Below, in pieces: positions 18,889-28,286 of a stretch of 64,000 nt of DNA (within the stretch, counting starts at the first letter, position 1; every line of letters starts with the position of its first letter). The notes beneath the pieces are model-generated. The model ran no database searches, had not been told where the DNA came from, and worked only from the letters and a program-made list of their open reading frames with translations. The position numbers and the translations under genes were made by a program. Source of the DNA: Sandaracinaceae bacterium (GTDB taxonomy: Bacteria > Myxococcota_A > Polyangia > Polyangiales > Houyiibacteriaceae); the NCBI GenBank assembly GCA_020633075.1, contig JACKEI010000002.1:372001-436000 (forward strand), read 5' to 3'.

Positions 18889-19910
18889 AGGAAGCGCTCC
18901 GTGCCCGCCACCAGGCTCGCGTCCAGGTCCTCGCCGTACTGATACGGCGGGTCCACCAGCTCGTTGATGCGGTCCATGACGTAGTCCACGTAGCGCTGGA
19001 ACACGGCCCGGTGGGTGTGCTCCGCGGCAGGCGTGAAGGGCTCGAAGGGCTCGTCGATGCTGCACGCGGGCACGCTGCCGTAGGGGATGGGCTCGCCGAT
19101 GCGGTAGACGACGCGGCCCGGCTTGGCCCAGGGGCTCTCGCCCGGGTAGAGCAGATCGCTGCCGCTACAGCCGACGGGCACCACGGTCTTCTTGTAGCGC
19201 AGCGCCACCTGCGCGAGCCCGATGTGCCCGCGCGTGAGCGTCACCGAGCGCGTGCCCTGGGGGAAGATGAGCAGGTCCAGGCCGCAGCCGAAGGCGCGGT
19301 CGTGCAGCGCCACGAACTCGCGCATCATGGCCCGGTAGGTCGCGTTCACGGCCTCCGCGTAGGACTGCTGCGCGGGGTCGAAGGGGCACCCGAGGATGTC
19401 GCGCGGCCGCTCCAGCAGCTCCTGCGGCACCACCCCGGTCGGGGTGGCGCTCGCCTCGCTGTCCACGGCGGCCGTGCTGTTCACCCACGTACGCAGCGCG
19501 TCGTACTCGGCCTCGGTCGGGCGGCGCCCCACGGTGGTCAGGAAGTCGCGCGCCAGGATGTAGCCGCGCGACACGGTGGGCAGGTTGTTGGTCCACTCCA
19601 TGAACGCGCCCACGGAGCGGCTCTCGTAGTACTTGCCCTTGACCCACGTCGCGGTCATGCGGCCGGTCCGCTTCCAGAGGTAGTACTGGAAGGGGAAGTA
19701 GTTGTACTTGTCCGTGTGGTTCATCGCGAAGATGACGGGCTCGCGGGGGATCCGCTCGAGCCCCTCCACGTCAATCTGCACGTTGCCCGGAAACACGTTG
19801 TAGTTGGCGTAGAGCAAGACGCCGCCCACCAGCCGCTGTCCCAGGGGCTCTCGGGTCAGGCGAATCCTCTTGAGGCGGGCAAGGTCCAGCATCTCCGGGA
19901 ACGCTCGCAT
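18885..19910 (-). CDS. PlsC-like glycerolipid acyltransferase with altered motif I
   Basis: 341-aa member of the LPLAT (1-acyl-glycerol-3-phosphate acyltransferase) superfamily. Motif I reads NHTDKYN, where the usual HX4D has Asn at the Asp position; motif III is IFPQGTRSVT (usual FPEGTRS) and motif IV VPVGCSG. There is a ~100-residue insert between motifs I and III. The start is ATG 19910; the ATG at 19958 lies inside a repeated regulatory box. Inferred minus-strand -10 TATGAT (19959-19954). It probably acylates a glycerolipid at the membrane; the altered dyad leaves activity to be proven. It is divergent from a TetR gene and followed by the methyltransferase with overlap. Confidence 0.75.
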   Translation of the reverse strand: MRAFPEMLDLARLKRIRLTREPLGQRLVGGVLLYANYNVFPGNVQIDVEGLERIPREPVIFAMNHTDKYNYFPFQYYLWKRTGRMTATWVKGKYYESRSVGAFMEWTNNLPTVSRGYILARDFLTTVGRRPTEAEYDALRTWVNSTAAVDSEASATPTGVVPQELLERPRDILGCPFDPAQQSYAEAVNATYRAMMREFVALHDRAFGCGLDLLIFPQGTRSVTLTRGHIGLAQVALRYKKTVVPVGCSGSDLLYPGESPWAKPGRVVYRIGEPIPYGSVPACSIDEPFEPFTPAAEHTHRAVFQRYVDYVMDRINELVDPPYQYGEDLDASLVAGTERFL

Positions 19911-19953
19911 GCTGGTCCGTGATGTCAATCGGGCCCGCTTGGGCTGAAAATGA

Positions 19954-19967
19954 ATCATACGTTCGTT
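19954..19967. promoter_or_regulatory. Repeat box 1 (acyltransferase promoter)
   Basis: ATCATACGTTCGTT, an exact 14-bp match to the box at 19979-19992 (25-bp period). It overlaps the inferred minus-strand -10 of the acyltransferase gene. The core ACG-TT-CGT is palindromic. Confidence 0.55.
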
Positions 19968-19973
19968 TTGTTC

Positions 19974-20002
19974 TTGCCATCATACGTTCGTTCGATTATC
20001 TC
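19974..20002 (+). promoter_or_regulatory. Sigma70-like promoter of the TetR gene
   Basis: TTGCCA (19974-19979), 17-bp spacer, TATCTC (19997-20002), ending 6 nt before ATG 20009; predicts a leaderless mRNA. Confidence 0.5.
19979..19992. promoter_or_regulatory. Repeat box 2 (TetR promoter)
   Basis: Second ATCATACGTTCGTT, between the -35 and -10 of the TetR gene. Occupancy would block both divergent promoters. Confidence 0.55.
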
Positions 20003-20008
20003 TTCGGC

Positions 20009-20635
20009 ATGGCTAGACCCGCAAACGCGAACGCCGAGGCCACTCGGGCCCGCATCCTGGACGCGGCGCTGCGGCTCTTCGCGGACGCCGGGCGCGGTCA
20101 GACGTCCGTGCGCGACATCGCGCGCGCCGCCGACGTGAGCCTCGGGATGGTCAACCACTACTTCGGCAGCAAGGACGAGCTGTACGAGACCTGTGTCGCC
20201 AGCATGTTCGCGGAGCTCGCCGAGCTGCGTGGGCACCTCGCGCCCCTCTTCCTGCGCACCCAGAACCCGCGCGCTGCCATGGAGGCCGCCGTGCGCTCGG
20301 GCTATCAGTTTGCGCGTGACCACCGTGACGCCGTGCGCTTTGCCCTGCGCGGCGTGCTCGAGTCGGGTGAGCTCGATCCGCGGCGCCGCGAAGAGCTGTT
20401 GGTGCCGTATCTGGACTCGGCCTCCACGCTGCTGGCCGGCTACGGCGGGCTCGAGGCCGCGCAGCTGCGGCTCCCGCTCCAGAGCCTGGTGTTCCTCGTG
20501 GGCCGCTACGCCATCAGCGGCGAGGCCGAGCTGGCCGCGTCGACCGGGGCGCGTGACGTGGCTGCCGCGCACGCTGCGGTGGCCGACCACCTGGTCGCCT
20601 TCGCGCTGCGTACCCTGCTGCCTCCCGCTCCGTGA
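20009..20635 (+). CDS. TetR-family regulator of the acyltransferase divergon
   Basis: 208-aa TetR/AcrR repressor with HTH SVRDIARAADVSLGMVNHYFGSKDELYE (about residues 32-60, given here only as landmark residues S32, H52, F54) and a ligand-binding domain. ATG 20009 is chosen since upstream in-frame codons lie within the promoter. It is divergent from the acyltransferase gene, with a repeat box over each promoter, so it probably represses both. The PhyH gene follows within 77 bp and may be in the same transcript. The ligand is unknown; a lipid or acyl-CoA is plausible. Confidence 0.88.
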   Translation: MARPANANAEATRARILDAALRLFADAGRGQTSVRDIARAADVSLGMVNHYFGSKDELYETCVASMFAELAELRGHLAPLFLRTQNPRAAMEAAVRSGYQFARDHRDAVRFALRGVLESGELDPRRREELLVPYLDSASTLLAGYGGLEAAQLRLPLQSLVFLVGRYAISGEAELAASTGARDVAAAHAAVADHLVAFALRTLLPPAP

Positions 20636-20712
20636 GCCACCCACTGCTCCGGCCGCCTCTCTCCTCCGCCCATCCTCCATCCACCCATCTCAACCCCGCC
20701 ACAGCACCCGCC

Positions 20713-21711
20713 ATGACCCTCGCCACCTCTCAATCCGTTGCTTCCCCGTCCAAGCATCTGCCCAGCGCCCAGGTCTTCGATGACGAAGTGCCGCCGCTGG
20801 ACGAGTCGGAGCTGCTGACGCTCTCGCCGCTGGACGCCCGCAAGCTCGCGAGCGAGCTGCCCCTCGGCACGCGCTTTCGGCTCCGTGAGACCATCACCCC
20901 GGTCCAGTACGCGTTCCTGCAGCTCAACGGCTGCATCGTGTTCGCGCGCGTGGCCACTCCCGAAGAGGTGGCGCGCGTGCTGGACGAGGTGGACCAGGTG
21001 GAGGCCAAGCTCCTGCGCGAGGGCATCGAGAGCATCTGCGGCGTGCCCGTGTGGTTCGGTACCGGCGCCGACGGCAAGCCCTTCCTGCAGCGCATGGGCT
21101 TCTCCTCGTTCTACTCGGACTGGCTCGAGGCCTTCGTCACGGACAAGCGCTTCGAGCCCATTCGGCGCCTCATCGGTGAAGAGGCGCGTATCGGCACGCG
21201 CGAGAAGGACGGCGTGGTGTTCAACCGCTACATCAACCTGCCGGGCAGCCTGCGGCCGGACCTGGCGTGGCACACGGACGCGCTGCGCGACGTGTTCTAC
21301 AACCGCGAGATGCCCGGGCCCATGCTGAACGTGGGGCTGCACTTCGACCGCATCCGCCCGTCCGACGGTGGCCTGCGTGTCATTCCCCGCACCCACACGC
21401 AGGGCGCCTGGGACACGGTCTTCCACAAGGTGCACTTCGTCACCAACGACGACGACCCGCGTGAGATCATGATCGAGACCTGGCCCGGGGACCTGACAGT
21501 GCACGACGGGCGCATGTGGCACCGCGTGAAGGGCTCGCCGTACGACGGCGCCCGCAGTCTGCGGCGGAGCATGTACGTGCCCTACGTGGTCGACAGCTAC
21601 CAGCCCAAGGACGCGGGGACGGCCACCAACGCCTACATGAAGATCTTCGACGGCATCATGAAGGTGCGCGGCGCGGTGGCGAAGAAGCGTCAGCAGCAGG
21701 CCCGCCGCTGA
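20713..21711 (+). CDS. PhyH-family Fe(II)/2-oxoglutarate dioxygenase
   Basis: 332-aa phytanoyl-CoA-dioxygenase-like enzyme. The iron ligands are WHTDA (HxD) near residue 181 and VHDGRMWHR (distal His) near 265; RR following it (SLRRSMYVPY) likely binds 2-oxoglutarate. These enzymes hydroxylate branched acyl-CoAs or diverse small molecules, so the substrate is open. ATG 20713 is preferred; a GTG at 20632 overlapping the TetR stop would add a low-complexity Ser/Pro/His stretch. It sits at the end of the lipid block, downstream of the TetR gene. Confidence 0.85.
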   Translation: MTLATSQSVASPSKHLPSAQVFDDEVPPLDESELLTLSPLDARKLASELPLGTRFRLRETITPVQYAFLQLNGCIVFARVATPEEVARVLDEVDQVEAKLLREGIESICGVPVWFGTGADGKPFLQRMGFSSFYSDWLEAFVTDKRFEPIRRLIGEEARIGTREKDGVVFNRYINLPGSLRPDLAWHTDALRDVFYNREMPGPMLNVGLHFDRIRPSDGGLRVIPRTHTQGAWDTVFHKVHFVTNDDDPREIMIETWPGDLTVHDGRMWHRVKGSPYDGARSLRRSMYVPYVVDSYQPKDAGTATNAYMKIFDGIMKVRGAVAKKRQQQARR

Positions 21712-21994
21712 CGACCCTGGGGGGGTGCGGGGCGGCGGCAGGGCCGACCTCGGTCGGCCGCTCGCGGGGCAGGTGAACGCGACGCGCCCGGGTCGGAGGT
21801 GCGTGTGACGCGGCGCGCGACGTCGCCTTGCCAGCGGAGTCCGTGGTGTTACCCTGCGCCTGCCGAACGCCCTCGTGGACGACGGGTTCCCTGAAACGGA
21901 GCTCTGCTTTCCGCGACGGACGTTCGAAGCTGCTCGTGTCGGTGAGCCCCGCTGGGGTCTTCGGGCGAGGGCGAAGCACCCAAGGAGTAGGATT

Positions 21995-22285
21995 TTGGCG
22001 AATAGGAACAGCGGGCGTGGTGGCGGAAGGCGTGGCAAGGGCCGCTCCTACGGCGAGCCCGAAGAAGAGAAGAGAGACGACCACGTCAAGCTCGAGGGCA
22101 CCATCAGCCAGGTGTTCGCGGGCGGGCAGTTCGAGGTGACCACGGACGCAGGGGCGCAGGTTCGCGCTCAGCTGTGTGGGCGCATGCGCAAGTTCCGCAT
22201 CCGCGTCATCCTCGGTGACCGCGTGACGGTGGCGCTCTCGCCCTACGACCTCACGCACGGCATGATCGTCTTCCGCGCCAAGTAG
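21995..22285 (+). CDS. infA: Translation initiation factor IF-1 with N-terminal extension
   Basis: IF-1, a single S1/OB domain (KLEGTISQVFAGGQFEV ... GRMRKFRIRVILGDRVTVALSPYDL ... GMIVFRAK) that binds the ribosomal A site of 30S subunits. It is 96 aa, about 24 longer than the usual 72, owing to a basic Gly/Arg-rich start (SGRGGGRRGKGR). The start is TTG 21995, supported by AAGGAG 7 nt upstream; no in-frame ATG exists nearby. A rare start codon may keep its level low. It is followed by a strong hairpin at 22307-22343 and so is probably monocistronic. Confidence 0.93.
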   Translation: MANRNSGRGGGRRGKGRSYGEPEEEKRDDHVKLEGTISQVFAGGQFEVTTDAGAQVRAQLCGRMRKFRIRVILGDRVTVALSPYDLTHGMIVFRAK

Positions 22286-22306
22286 CGCGGCCGAGGGGGG
22301 CAAAGA

Positions 22307-22343
22307 CAAAGAGCGCGCGACAGGGCCTGTCGGGCGCTCTTTG
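22307..22343 (+). terminator. Terminator hairpin of infA
   Basis: Perfect 10-bp outer stem CAAAGAGCGC/GCGCTCTTTG (22307-22316, 22334-22343) with an inner 6-bp stem CGACAG/CTGTCG and a GGC loop. It may also serve the convergent icd gene. Confidence 0.75.
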
Positions 22344-22410
22344 CGTTGGGTCTCCACCGGCGCGTCACGACCCCACTCACGGTGGTCCGGCGCCGGTGGC
22401 TCTGGGCCTG

Positions 22411-24636
<2,226 letters not shown>

Positions 24637-24738
24637 GGTCGTTGTCTTGCTTGCCAAAGGAGGGTGAGAGCATGCCCCGCACACCCCCTCGCGCGCCACC
24701 CCAAAGCGGCACGATCCCAGCACGATGTGACCCTCACC

Positions 24739-24950
24739 CCGCCACCGCCACCGCCACCGCCACCGCCACCGCCACCGACTCCGCCACCGCCACCGACTCA
24801 GACTCCGCCACCGCCACCGACTCAGACTCCGACTCCGCCACCGACTCCGACTCCGACACCGCCACCGACTCCGACTCCGACTCCGACTCAGACTCCGCCA
24901 CCGACTCCGACTCCGACTCCGCCACCGCCACCGCCACCGCCACCGCCACC
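24739..24950. repeat. Hexanucleotide tandem repeat (CCACCG/ACTCCG variants)
   Basis: About 35 tandem hexamers over 212 bp, plus-strand units CCACCG, ACTCCG and ACTCAG. Blocks of CCACCG at both ends flank interspersed ACTCCG runs. Because the period is a multiple of three, reading frames stay open across it on both strands, coding for Thr-Ala/Asp-Ser, Pro-rich or Ser-Glu/Val-Ala repeats. It fills most of the space between the M48-like gene (ends 24954) and icd (starts 24636). It could change length by slippage. The remaining bases 24637-24738 hold no gene I can support. Confidence 0.9.
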
Positions 24951-24953
24951 AAC

Positions 24954-26489
24954 TCACTCCCACTCATCGACCGGCGTGCACCGCGTCAACACCTCCTCGC
25001 TGGGCAAGTCCACAGCGACATGCGTCGCCGAGCCGCTCGCCCCGTTGTAATCCGCCACCAGCGCGCGGGCCTCCTCGCAGCGGCCACTGGCCGTGAGCCC
25101 CCACGCGCGCGCACGGTAGTTCCAAGCGGTGGGCGCGTGCTGCATGCCCAGCTGCGCGAGGGCGCGGGCAGCCGGGCTGTCCGTGACGAGGTCCAACCGG
25201 ATGAGCTCGTCGGGGGGCGGCGTGACGCACCACGCTGCGGCTCCGATGTCGTCAGGCGTCACTGCGGAAGCAATGCCCGCCCTGAGCACTCCGAACCCGG
25301 CGGAGAAGCACATGACCAGCAGCACCCAAGGGCCGAGCACGGAGGTCCTGGGCGGAGGCTGGGGCCGAGGAAAGTCGGGTGTGAACCCTGCCGCCAGCAG
25401 TCGGTCGTAGAGCTCGGGGTGCGATCCGCTCGCCTTCGCACGCATGACGGCGGGGATGAGCCGGTCGCGGTGGAGAGCGAGGAGCGCGGCGGCGTACGGG
25501 AGGGAGCTCTCGTCGCCGTGGGCGCCCTCGTCTGCGTGCACCTCCGCTTGGCGGGTGAAACGGCCAAACGCCTTCGTTGCGACGACGATGGTGCCGAGCA
25601 CGAGCACGAGTCCGAGCCAGCCGAACGACCCGAGTGCAGCTGGAAGGAGCAGGAACAGCAACGGCAGGAGCGGATAGGCGACGCGGACCAAGAGCGCGCC
25701 GCGCGGCTCTCCGAGGTGGGTGAGCTCGTGCAGGATCACCCCGTCCAGCTGCTCGGGATCGAGCAGCTCCAGCAGGCGCTCCGTCACCGCGATCTCGCGG
25801 CCGACCGGCAGCGCGAAGGCGTTGGCCCAGGGCACGCGCCACACGCGCACGCCGCGCAGGTCCACGCCGCGGGCGCGGGCCATGGCCTTCCAGCGCTCCT
25901 CGAGCTCGGGCGGGGCGGCGCGCACGAGACCCAGCCGGCCCCAGAGCCGGAGGGCGACGAAGGCCCACGCAAAGTGGAACGCCACGGCCACCACGACGAC
26001 GCCCCAGGTCTGGGCGTCGAAGCGCCCGCTCACGAAGGGTACCCACAGCAGGGGCGTGAGGGCCCAGTAGTAGAGCGTTCCGGGTCCGAGCGCGAGGGAA
26101 GCCAGGCGCTCGCCCCGCGTGCGCTCGGGCACCAGCACCGGGTAGCGGCGCCGGAACGCCAAGCGTGTCCCGACCACGGCAGCCACCACGCTCGCGATCG
26201 TGATGACGGACCCCAGGGGCCCGAGCGGCGAACAGGCGCAATACGCCAGCACCCCAGCGAGCGTCCCCACGGAGACGCCGGTCATGACCACCGCGCTACG
26301 TCGTCCCTGCGCCCATCGCGCGACCTCCGACCAGTGCTCTTCCGCTCTGGGGGCGGCCGCCGCGGAGCGTCGACCTGCTAGCCAGGTCCACACGAAGGCG
26401 ACCGCGAACGACGAGAGTGGCCAGAACACGGCCGGTCCCCAGAGCACGTGCGACCCCACTATGCGAGCCAGCTGCAGTCCGTATTCCAT
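24954..26489 (-). CDS. M48-like integral membrane metalloprotease
   Basis: 511-aa polytopic protein. The zinc motif HELTH is at about 254-258, and a downstream EVHAD (QAEVHADEGA, ~315) gives the third ligand, as in HtpX/Ste24 (EADxxA). Hydrophobic segments precede the motif (about residues 12-35, 67-105, 135-185), follow it (270-305) and one lies near 400. The C-terminal ~110 residues look periplasmic with paired cysteines. It may degrade or mature membrane proteins. ATG 26489 is preferred over the adjacent GTG 26492. It follows the TetR gene of the FadL operon after 43 bp and may be its last gene. Its stop abuts the hexamer repeat. Confidence 0.75.
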   Translation of the reverse strand: MEYGLQLARIVGSHVLWGPAVFWPLSSFAVAFVWTWLAGRRSAAAAPRAEEHWSEVARWAQGRRSAVVMTGVSVGTLAGVLAYCACSPLGPLGSVITIASVVAAVVGTRLAFRRRYPVLVPERTRGERLASLALGPGTLYYWALTPLLWVPFVSGRFDAQTWGVVVVAVAFHFAWAFVALRLWGRLGLVRAAPPELEERWKAMARARGVDLRGVRVWRVPWANAFALPVGREIAVTERLLELLDPEQLDGVILHELTHLGEPRGALLVRVAYPLLPLLFLLLPAALGSFGWLGLVLVLGTIVVATKAFGRFTRQAEVHADEGAHGDESSLPYAAALLALHRDRLIPAVMRAKASGSHPELYDRLLAAGFTPDFPRPQPPPRTSVLGPWVLLVMCFSAGFGVLRAGIASAVTPDDIGAAAWCVTPPPDELIRLDLVTDSPAARALAQLGMQHAPTAWNYRARAWGLTASGRCEEARALVADYNGASGSATHVAVDLPSEEVLTRCTPVDEWE

Positions 26490-26532
26490 CACTCCCCTAC
26501 ACCCTCGCCCCCCTCACGCGCAGACGACCGCG

Positions 26533-27159
26533 TCAGCGTGAACCAGGCGCTCGGTGCAGCACGCCGCGCTCCACGAGCTCCAGCGCCTCCGTGCCCATCT
26601 CCAGGAGGTCCCCGAGGGCGCCCTGCGCGAACCACTCGTCCAGCGTGGCGCGGATGACGCCCATCATGGCGGCGGCGATCAAGCGCGACTCCCGGCCGCC
26701 GTGCTCCGAGCGTAGGGCGTCCGCGATGACGTCTGCCCACACGCGGTCGACGTCACGTTGGTACGCGACCAGCGAGGTGGCCGCGTTGGCGATGCGGTGC
26801 TGGGAGATCATGACGTCGCGGTTCGCCATGAACGCGCTGGCCATGCCCAACAGCGCGCGACGCACGGTCTGGTAGGCGGGCTCGCCAGCTCGCTGCGCCG
26901 TGAGCGCGTGGAACTGCTCCAGCCAGAGCTCTCGGTTGGGGAACGCAGCCGCTTCCTTGGTGGGGAAGTAGCGGAAGAAGGTGCGCCGCGACACGTTCGC
27001 CACCTGCGCGATCTCATCCACGGTCACGCTCTCGAAGCCGCGCTCCAAGAACAGATCACGCGCCGCGTTGACCAGGGCCTCGCGGGTCTGGACCTTCTTC
27101 CGCTCGCGCAGGCCCTGCGGGTCGTCGTCGCTCTCCATCACGGCAGGCTCGCTGTTCAT
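26533..27159 (-). CDS. TetR-family regulator at the end of the FadL operon
   Basis: 208-aa TetR protein with HTH residues TVDEIAQVANVSRRTFFRYF near 43-62, then a long helical domain. The RTFFRYF signature belongs to a common actinobacterial/myxobacterial TetR subgroup. Its ATG (27159) overlaps the lipoprotein stop by 4 bp (ATGA), so it is translated with the operon it probably controls, acting through the TGACAC-AGA-GTGTCA site upstream of the first FadL gene. This placement gives a direct feedback loop. The ligand is inferred to be a fatty acid or other hydrophobic compound. Confidence 0.88.
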   Translation of the reverse strand: MNSEPAVMESDDDPQGLRERKKVQTREALVNAARDLFLERGFESVTVDEIAQVANVSRRTFFRYFPTKEAAAFPNRELWLEQFHALTAQRAGEPAYQTVRRALLGMASAFMANRDVMISQHRIANAATSLVAYQRDVDRVWADVIADALRSEHGGRESRLIAAAMMGVIRATLDEWFAQGALGDLLEMGTEALELVERGVLHRAPGSR

Positions 27160-28286
27160 GGCATGGGCTCCGGCGCGGGCTCGAAGTTCGCGCGGGCTGG
27201 GTCGACCGCCACTTGGAGCGCGCGCAGCTGGGGGTCGGTGCCGCGCGTGACGGTGACGTACATGAGCTGCTCGGCCACTCCCTCGTGGAACCGACGAATG
27301 GTCGGCTGTCCCGGCGCGTCGCGCGCCTCTTGAGCCGGCAAGCGGGCGCGCTCGAAGGTGACGCCGTCGATGCTCGCCAGCGCGGCGATGATGCGTTGGT
27401 CTTCGTTGCCGGTCTCCGGGACCTGCTGGCACTCCACGTACAGGCGCAGCGTGGTGCGGCCCGTGGGCGAGGTGGCGACCAGCGCTGCGGGGCTGACGTG
27501 CGCCCTCTCCAGCGGCTCGTCGTCGTCGATGGGATCGGGGATGGAGAGGGGGTTGACGCCGCCTGCGGCGTCGTCCGCGTCCAAGAGCGTGAACGTCAGG
27601 CCGTCGACGGAGGTGGCCACCCAGATGTCCGTTCCATCGTCTGCGTAGAGGTAGTAGGTGCCGTCCAGGACGGCGACCGCAGGCGAGCGCAGGGGGCCTG
27701 CCATGACGCCCAGGTCGTTGGCCAGCGCGAGGCCGTCACCGCTGCGTGTGAGCGTGCCCGTCACGCTGGGCGCGGACGCGAGGCCGATGCCCCCCGCAGC
27801 GGCGTAGTAGACGCGCACGCTCCCGTCTTCGAGCTCGAGCGCGAAGGGCTGAGTGACGAAGCCACCCTCCCACGCTTCCGACGCTTCGAGCACGACCACG
27901 CCGGGGTCGAAGCCGAAGCGCTCCTCGGTGTCGCTGCGGAAGATGCGGAAAGGGTCGAACTGCCCGGGGTCCAGCTCACGAGCGGGGAGGGTGGTGTCCC
28001 GCGCAGGCAGGGGCGCGATGACCGGTGCCGCCGCGTAGAAGAGGGAGCCCCCGGCCCAGGACGCGCGGTCCAAGCCCTGCTGGCCCAGGTCCAGCGCGAG
28101 CCCGCGGAAGCGCGTCTCCGTGGTGCCGAGGCGCCGGAAGGGTCCTACGCCGCTGGTGCTGATCGGATCGGGGAAGGGCGTCTCCTTGCCGAGCGCGGAG
28201 CAGCCCACGAGCAACGACGTGAGCACGAGCGCGAGGCGGAAGGAGCGACCGGAGCGCCGTAGAAAGGGGAACGCTTGGTGAGTCAT
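27156..28286 (-). CDS. Beta-propeller-like lipoprotein of the FadL operon
   Basis: 376-aa predicted outer-membrane lipoprotein with signal peptide and lipobox LLVGC (Cys29). The mature part repeats a pattern of short strands around 'VRVYYAA', 'YYLYADDGTDIWVATSVDGLTF' and 'TLRLYVECQ', like five-bladed propellers of glycosidase families 43/32; no catalytic acids can be assigned, so an enzymatic role is unproven. It overlaps both neighbours by 4 bp (ATGA), showing tight coupling with the two FadL porins. It may bind or present the substrate imported by them. Confidence 0.7.
   Translation of the reverse strand: MTHQAFPFLRRSGRSFRLALVLTSLLVGCSALGKETPFPDPISTSGVGPFRRLGTTETRFRGLALDLGQQGLDRASWAGGSLFYAAAPVIAPLPARDTTLPARELDPGQFDPFRIFRSDTEERFGFDPGVVVLEASEAWEGGFVTQPFALELEDGSVRVYYAAAGGIGLASAPSVTGTLTRSGDGLALANDLGVMAGPLRSPAVAVLDGTYYLYADDGTDIWVATSVDGLTFTLLDADDAAGGVNPLSIPDPIDDDEPLERAHVSPAALVATSPTGRTTLRLYVECQQVPETGNEDQRIIAALASIDGVTFERARLPAQEARDAPGQPTIRRFHEGVAEQLMYVTVTRGTDPQLRALQVAVDPARANFEPAPEPMP

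Noticed and set aside
24734..24967. Short ORF encoding Ser-Glu/Val-Ala repeats
   Set aside because: Any frame through a 6-bp repeat stays open; no signal, SD or partner supports it.
24642..26381. Plus-strand open frame across the repeat and antisense to the M48-like gene, with AAGGAGG 8 nt before an ATG at 24672
   Set aside because: The sequence is low-complexity Thr-Ala/Asp-Ser followed by antisense of a conserved protease; high-GC shadow. The SD match alone is not enough.
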